Shown here: positions 5,606 through 9,160 of the stretch, piece by piece
Layout of the letters: each line of letters begins with the position of its first letter
Numbering within the stretch: position 1 is the stretch's first letter
Assembly (NCBI GenBank): GCA_050485905.1
Contig: JBJHCH010000134.1
Location: 1 to 9,160 of the forward strand
Reading direction: 5' to 3'
DNA length: 9,160 bases
From: JAWLCA01 sp050485905
Lineage (GTDB): Bacteria; Pseudomonadota; Alphaproteobacteria; Rhodobacterales; Rhodobacteraceae
Notes under the pieces: generated by a model
What the model was told of the DNA's origin: nothing
Seen by the model: the letters and a program-made list of their open reading frames with translations, nothing else
Database searches by the model: none
Position numbers and translations under genes: made by a program

Positions 5606-7215
5606 CTTTCTGGACCGGGCCTGCGCTGCCGCTCCTTGCCCTCATCTGGCCCCTGATGCTGGGTGCGCTCTGCCCGCTGCCCGCAATGCGCCGCCACGCC
5701 CTGCGGCTTCTGCCGCTTGCGCCGCTGCCTGCCTTGGCGCTCGCCATCCTTTGTTACGCGGACACCACCACGGCGCCGCTGCTGCTGATGGGCGTCGTGC
5801 TGATCGGCGGGGCCGAGGCCATGCTTCTGCTGGCGATGACCGCGGTGCTGTGGACCGCGGCAGGCGTCTTCGCGCAGGGCATGGCGCGCGGGCCGAACGG
5901 CGCGGTCTTCGCCGGATTCTGGTGTCTGACGCTGGCCGGAAATCTCGGCGTCTTCCTCGCCGCCGATGTCGTCACCTTCTATGTCGCCTTCGCCGCCGTG
6001 TCGCTTGCCGCCTATGTGCTGGTCGTCCACGATCGCACCGAAAAGGCGCTGCATGCCGGGCGGGTCTACATCACGCTGGCGGTCCTGGGCGAGGCCTGCC
6101 TGCTCCTCGCTTTCACCATCGGGGTCGCTGCTGCCGACAGCCTGCTGATCGCAGATGTTCGGCTTGCCCTTGCCGATGCACCGCTGGGCGGTCTGGCGAT
6201 CACGCTTCTGCTTGCCGGCTTCGGCCTGAAGGCGGGGATGATCCCGCTGCACCTGTGGCTGCCGCTCGCGCACCCCGCGGCGCCTGTCGCCGCCTCGGCC
6301 GTGCTGTCGGGGGCGATGGTGAAGGCCGGGCTGATCGGCCTGCTGCTCTTCCTGCCGCCCGGCGCTGGGGCCGAGGTCTTGCTGACGCTGGGGATTACGG
6401 GCGCTTTCGCGGCGGCGCTTTATGGCCTGACCCAGACGAACCCCAAGACGGTGCTGGCCTATTCGACCGTCAGCCAGATGGGCCTGATCCTGGCCCTTGT
6501 CGGCGCGGGCGGTGGGGCGGCTGCCGCCTACTACGCCGCCCATCACGGGCTGGCCAAGGGCGCGCTGTTCCTGTCGGTCGGGCTGGCGATGGCCTGCGGC
6601 GGGCGCTGGCGGTGGGTCGCGGTGGCCCTGGCGGGGGTGATTGCCCTGTCGGTGGCGGGTGCACCGCTGACAGGCGGCGCGCTGGTCAAGGCGGCAGCGA
6701 AGCCCGCCCTGCCCGGCTGGGCGGCGCTGGCGATGACGCTCTCGGCCTTCACCACGACGCTGATCCTGCTGCACTTCCTGCGCCGGCTGATGCAAACCGA
6801 CGCCGGCACCGCCGCGCCGCGCCTGCACGCCCTGCTGCCCCCGGTGGCGCTGGGACTTGGCGCGCTGGTCTGGCCCTGGCTGCTCTGGTCCGAATGGGCC
6901 GGCCTGCCCGCCGACTACCCGTTCCGCATGGGAACCCTGATCGACTCCTCATGGCCGATTGCCGCCGCGCTGGCGCTCGCCATCGGCTGGCGGTTGCTGC
7001 CCACCCGCCTGCCCGACGCGCCCGAGGGCGATCTGATCGTGCCGATCCTGCGCCTGCCGCTGCCAAGACTGCGACTGCCAGAGCCGCCGCCCCTGCCGAA
7101 ATTCTCGCTCAAACAGGTCACAAGTCCTGCGGAACGGCTGGAGGCCGCATTGCACCGCTGGCCCGTCGCCGCGCTGGCGATCCTGCTATTGGGGGCGGCG
7201 CTGGTGCTGGCCTGA
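5602..7215 (+). CDS. Third, divergent NuoL/MrpD-like antiporter subunit
   Basis: The last operon gene encodes a 537-residue polytopic protein, longer than the other two. It starts at GTG 5602, whose GTGA overlaps the preceding stop. Family residues kept are K210 in GLKAGMIPLHLWLPLAH (TM7), K241 in AMVKAG (TM8), H314/H315 and K319 in HHGLAKGALF, and K363 in TGGALVKAA (TM12). The TM5 glutamate is missing: the aligned segment FYVAFAAVSLAAYVL (126-140) has alanine at 131 where the two sister subunits have Glu. After the core, residues 465-519 form a polar, proline-rich linker (for example PLPRLRLPEPPPLPK, 486-500), followed by one final hydrophobic helix (520-537). This is loosely like the lateral helix plus anchor helix at the NuoL C-terminus, though the prolines make a long helix unlikely. 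It is probably part of the same complex, with altered or reduced pumping; function is inferred. Confidence 0.82.
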   Translation: MTFWTGPALPLLALIWPLMLGALCPLPAMRRHALRLLPLAPLPALALAILCYADTTTAPLLLMGVVLIGGAEAMLLLAMTAVLWTAAGVFAQGMARGPNGAVFAGFWCLTLAGNLGVFLAADVVTFYVAFAAVSLAAYVLVVHDRTEKALHAGRVYITLAVLGEACLLLAFTIGVAAADSLLIADVRLALADAPLGGLAITLLLAGFGLKAGMIPLHLWLPLAHPAAPVAASAVLSGAMVKAGLIGLLLFLPPGAGAEVLLTLGITGAFAAALYGLTQTNPKTVLAYSTVSQMGLILALVGAGGGAAAAYYAAHHGLAKGALFLSVGLAMACGGRWRWVAVALAGVIALSVAGAPLTGGALVKAAAKPALPGWAALAMTLSAFTTTLILLHFLRRLMQTDAGTAAPRLHALLPPVALGLGALVWPWLLWSEWAGLPADYPFRMGTLIDSSWPIAAALALAIGWRLLPTRLPDAPEGDLIVPILRLPLPRLRLPEPPPLPKFSLKQVTSPAERLEAALHRWPVAALAILLLGAALVLA

Positions 7216-7219
7216 CGGC

Positions 7220-8470
7220 TCAGCCCAGCTTCACCAGCGCGTGCCGCTTGCGCCCGGCACTCAGCTTCACCGGCTGCGCCAGGCGCGCGGCGTCCAGCAT
7301 CAGCCCGGCATCCGACAGGTCGACATCGTCGAGTTTCGCACCACCGCCCTCGATCAGTCGCCGCGCCTCCTTGCCCGACTTCGCCAGCCCCGCGCGCACG
7401 AACAGCTGTGCGATGGACACGCCCCCGGCCACCTCGTCCGCCGCAAGCGTCAGCGTCGGCAGATCCTCGCCCGCGCCGCCCTTCTCGAACACCTCGCGCG
7501 CCGTCGCCTCGGCCGCCGCCGCCGCCTCGACCCCGTGCAGAAGGCCCGTCACCTCGTTTGCAAGGATCACCTTCGCCGCGTTGATCTCCGCCCCACCCAG
7601 CGCGCCCAGCCGGTCGCATTCCTCCACCGGTAGTTCGGTATAGAGCTTCAGGAAGCGGCCCACATCGGCATCGGTCGTGTTGCGCCAGAACTGCCAGAAC
7701 TCATAGGGCGACAGCATCTCCGCCGACAGCCAGACCGCGCCGCCCGCCGACTTGCCCATCTTGCGCCCGTCGGATGTGGTCAGCAGGGGGCTGGTCAGCC
7801 CCCAGATCTCTGCGTCCAGCACCCGGCGCGTCAGGTCGATGCCGTTGACGATATTGCCCCACTGGTCCGACCCGCCCATCTGCAGCCGGCAGCCATAGCG
7901 GCGGTACAGCTCCAGAAAGTCATAGGCCTGCAGGATCATGTAGTTGAATTCCAGGAAGCTCAGGCTCTGCTCCCGGTCCAGCCGCGATTTCACGCTCTCG
8001 AAGCTCAGCATCCGGTTCACGCTGAAATGCCGCCCGATGTCGCGCAGGAAATCGAGGTAGTTCAGATGATCCAGCCATTCGGCATTGTTCAGCATCATCG
8101 CATCGGTCGGCCCGTCGCCATAGGCCAGATAGCGGTCGAACACCTGCTGCATGCCGGCGATGTTCTCGTCGATCTGCGCGGGCGTCAGCAGCGGGCGTTC
8201 CTCGGCCCGGAAGCTGGGATCGCCTACCTTGGTCGTCCCGCCGCCCATCAGCGTGATCGGCTTGTGGCCCGTGCGCTGCAGCCAGCGCAGCATCATCACG
8301 TTCAGCAGGTGGCCGACATGCAGCGACTTCGCGGTCGCATCATAGCCGATATAGGCCGGCACCACGCCCTGGCTCAGCGCCTCGTCCAGACCCTGATAAT
8401 CGGTGCAGTCGGCCAGATAGCCCCGCTCCATCATCACGGCCATGAAATCGGATTTCGGACGGTAGGTCAT
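7220..8470 (-). CDS. tyrS: Tyrosyl-tRNA synthetase
   Basis: A cytoplasmic class I aminoacyl-tRNA synthetase that activates tyrosine with ATP and charges tRNA-Tyr. The 416-residue length is normal for the bacterial TyrS type. Visible motifs are the HIGH box as HVGH (51-54), the tyrosine pocket residues Y183 and D184 in QAYDF, GGSDQWGN (199-206), the KMSKS loop as KMGKS (237-241), and a C-terminal S4 RNA-binding domain (about 347-416). KMGKS is a common variant in this family and does not imply loss of function. The frame extends upstream to 8533, but I choose ATG 8470 (MTYRPKSDF) because AGGAAAG (8485-8479) lies 8 bases before it and the extension would overlap the anmK start. The gene converges on the antiporter operon with a 4-bp gap and diverges from anmK. 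No terminator hairpin is visible at its end. Confidence 0.96.
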   Translation of the reverse strand: MTYRPKSDFMAVMMERGYLADCTDYQGLDEALSQGVVPAYIGYDATAKSLHVGHLLNVMMLRWLQRTGHKPITLMGGGTTKVGDPSFRAEERPLLTPAQIDENIAGMQQVFDRYLAYGDGPTDAMMLNNAEWLDHLNYLDFLRDIGRHFSVNRMLSFESVKSRLDREQSLSFLEFNYMILQAYDFLELYRRYGCRLQMGGSDQWGNIVNGIDLTRRVLDAEIWGLTSPLLTTSDGRKMGKSAGGAVWLSAEMLSPYEFWQFWRNTTDADVGRFLKLYTELPVEECDRLGALGGAEINAAKVILANEVTGLLHGVEAAAAAEATAREVFEKGGAGEDLPTLTLAADEVAGGVSIAQLFVRAGLAKSGKEARRLIEGGGAKLDDVDLSDAGLMLDAARLAQPVKLSAGRKRHALVKLG

Positions 8471-8531
8471 GCAACGCTCTTTCCTGTCGGCGCCGCCGTC
8501 TATATCGATGGGGACAAACGAGGGAAAGGCC
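8471..8531. promoter_or_regulatory. Divergent promoter region of tyrS and anmK
   Basis: Only 61 bp separate the two start codons, so the promoters must overlap. For tyrS (minus) I see TTTCCC (8527-8522), 17 bases, then TATAGA (8504-8499), which gives a leader of about 20 bases. For anmK (plus) a possible -10 is TATATC (8501-8506), without a good -35. Both -10 candidates share the one AT-rich spot at 8499-8506 of an otherwise GC-rich stretch. There is no room for a T-box-like leader in front of tyrS. The anmK ribosome binding site is GAGGGA (8520-8525), 6 bases before its ATG. Confidence 0.35.
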
Positions 8532-9160
8532 ATGTTCGATCAGGGGCCGGTCTGGGCGCTGGGAACCATGTCGGGCACGTCCCTTGACGGGGTGGATGCG
8601 GCGCTCGTGCAGACCGACGGCACGCGGATTCTCGGCTTCGGGCGCAGCAGCTACCGCCCCTATTCCGAGGGAGAGGCGGCAACGATCCGCGCCGCCCTCG
8701 GCCGCTGGCCGGGCGAGGACGGGGTGGCCGCCGCCACCGCTGTGGTCGAGGCCGCGCACCTGGCGGTGGTGAAGAGGCTCGACGGCGCCGATCTCATCGG
8801 CTTTCACGGCCAGACCCTTGCGCATGAACCCGGCGGCCGCGGCACCCATCAGGCCGGCGACGGCGCGCGGATCGCACAGGCCACCGGCCTGCCGGTCGCC
8901 TGGGATTTCCGCAGCGCCGATGTCGCTGCGGGCGGTCAGGGCGCGCCGCTTGCGCCCTTCTTCCACCATGCCTGCGCCCGCCATGTCGGTGCCGATGCGC
9001 CGCTGGTGTTCCTGAACCTCGGCGGTGTGGCGAATGTCACCTGGGTCGATCCGGCGGCGGACGCGCCAGAGGCGCCGGGCGCGCTGCTGGCCTTCGACAC
9101 CGGGCCGGCGAATGCGCCCCTGAACGACCTGATGCTGGCCCGGCTCGGCACCCTGCGGGA
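8532..9160 (+). CDS. anmK: Anhydro-N-acetylmuramic acid kinase (3' end beyond window)
   Basis: A cytoplasmic enzyme of cell-wall recycling that hydrolyses the 1,6-anhydro ring and phosphorylates 1,6-anhydro-MurNAc with ATP, giving MurNAc-6-phosphate. The visible 209 residues are about 55-60% of a typical 370-residue protein; the window edge cuts it and no stop is reached. Motifs in order: the N-terminal phosphate-binding GTMSGTSLDGVDAAL (11-25), GFHGQTLAHEP (90-100), the FRSADVAAGGQGAPLAPFFH stretch (126-145), NLGGVANVTW (162-171), and FDTGPAN-x(3)-ND (188-199). Its aspartate D189 corresponds to the catalytic base of the family. ATG 8532 is set by GAGGGA upstream. It is transcribed divergently from tyrS, with no functional link to it that I can see. 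Confidence 0.96.
   Translation, partial: MFDQGPVWALGTMSGTSLDGVDAALVQTDGTRILGFGRSSYRPYSEGEAATIRAALGRWPGEDGVAAATAVVEAAHLAVVKRLDGADLIGFHGQTLAHEPGGRGTHQAGDGARIAQATGLPVAWDFRSADVAAGGQGAPLAPFFHHACARHVGADAPLVFLNLGGVANVTWVDPAADAPEAPGALLAFDTGPANAPLNDLMLARLGTLR

Noticed and set aside
340..7215. Operon as part of complex I (nuo) or of a membrane-bound hydrogenase / formate hydrogenlyase
   Set aside because: MrpE, MrpF, MrpG and MrpB signatures are specific to Mrp-type modules. No NuoB/C/D/H/I-like or hydrogenase subunit and no Fe-S cysteine motif is present in the window, although flanks outside it cannot be checked.
7746..7766. KMGKS instead of KMSKS in TyrS as a sign of an inactive enzyme
   Set aside because: Both lysines and the final serine are present, and Gly at the third position is a known variant among bacterial TyrS. 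All other active-site motifs are intact.
8471..8533. Upstream ATG at 8533 as the start of tyrS
   Set aside because: The 21 extra residues match no TyrS N-terminus, would overlap the anmK start, and a well-spaced AGGAAAG precedes ATG 8470.
8532..9160. anmK as a broken gene
   Set aside because: The frame is uninterrupted and all expected motifs appear in order; it is only cut by the window edge.

Overview
The window comes from a GC-rich (by eye about two thirds G+C) alphaproteobacterium, most likely of the Rhodobacteraceae/Paracoccaceae. This rests on codon usage, the style of the proteins, and a divergent tyrS-anmK pair, an arrangement I associate with that group. The taxonomic call is an inference; no rRNA or other marker is present.

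Layout. Bases 1-104 are non-coding and less GC-rich than the rest. They carry two direct TGGGGCAC repeats next to the 3' end of a tRNA-Gln (UUG) gene on the minus strand (105-179). After an intergenic stretch (180-339), a single plus-strand operon runs from 340 to 7215. It encodes a multi-subunit Mrp/Mnh-type cation/proton antiporter in the order mrpE, mrpF, mrpG, a fused MbhD-MbhE-MrpB protein, mrpC, mrpD, and two more NuoL/NuoN/MrpD-like subunits. From mrpF onward every junction overlaps by 1-4 bases, which suggests translational coupling. The exception is the mrpE-mrpF junction, with 93 bases between annotated genes, bridged by a 34-codon reading frame. The operon meets tyrS (minus, 7220-8470) tail to tail with only 4 bp between stop codons. 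A 61-bp divergent region separates tyrS from anmK (plus, 8532 to beyond the window edge).

How the genes work together. The eight antiporter proteins should form one inner-membrane complex: small scaffold subunits (E, F, G, C), the MbhD/MbhE/MrpB block, and three large antiporter-like channels. There is no conventional MrpA. Its C-terminal domains (MbhD, MbhE) are fused to MrpB instead of to an ND5-like protein, and the gene order matches the antiporter module of archaeal membrane-bound hydrogenase (E-F-G-MbhD-MbhE-B-C-D). No hydrogenase, quinone-reductase or other redox subunit lies in the window, so a stand-alone secondary antiporter is the simplest reading. The third large subunit has lost the conserved glutamate of the antiporter family but keeps the key lysines, and it ends in a proline-rich linker plus an extra membrane helix.

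The flanking genes are housekeeping: tRNA-Gln, tyrosyl-tRNA synthetase, and anhydro-N-acetylmuramic acid kinase for peptidoglycan recycling. I found no CRISPR array, insertion sequence or defence system. The most interesting content is the unusual architecture of the antiporter operon.
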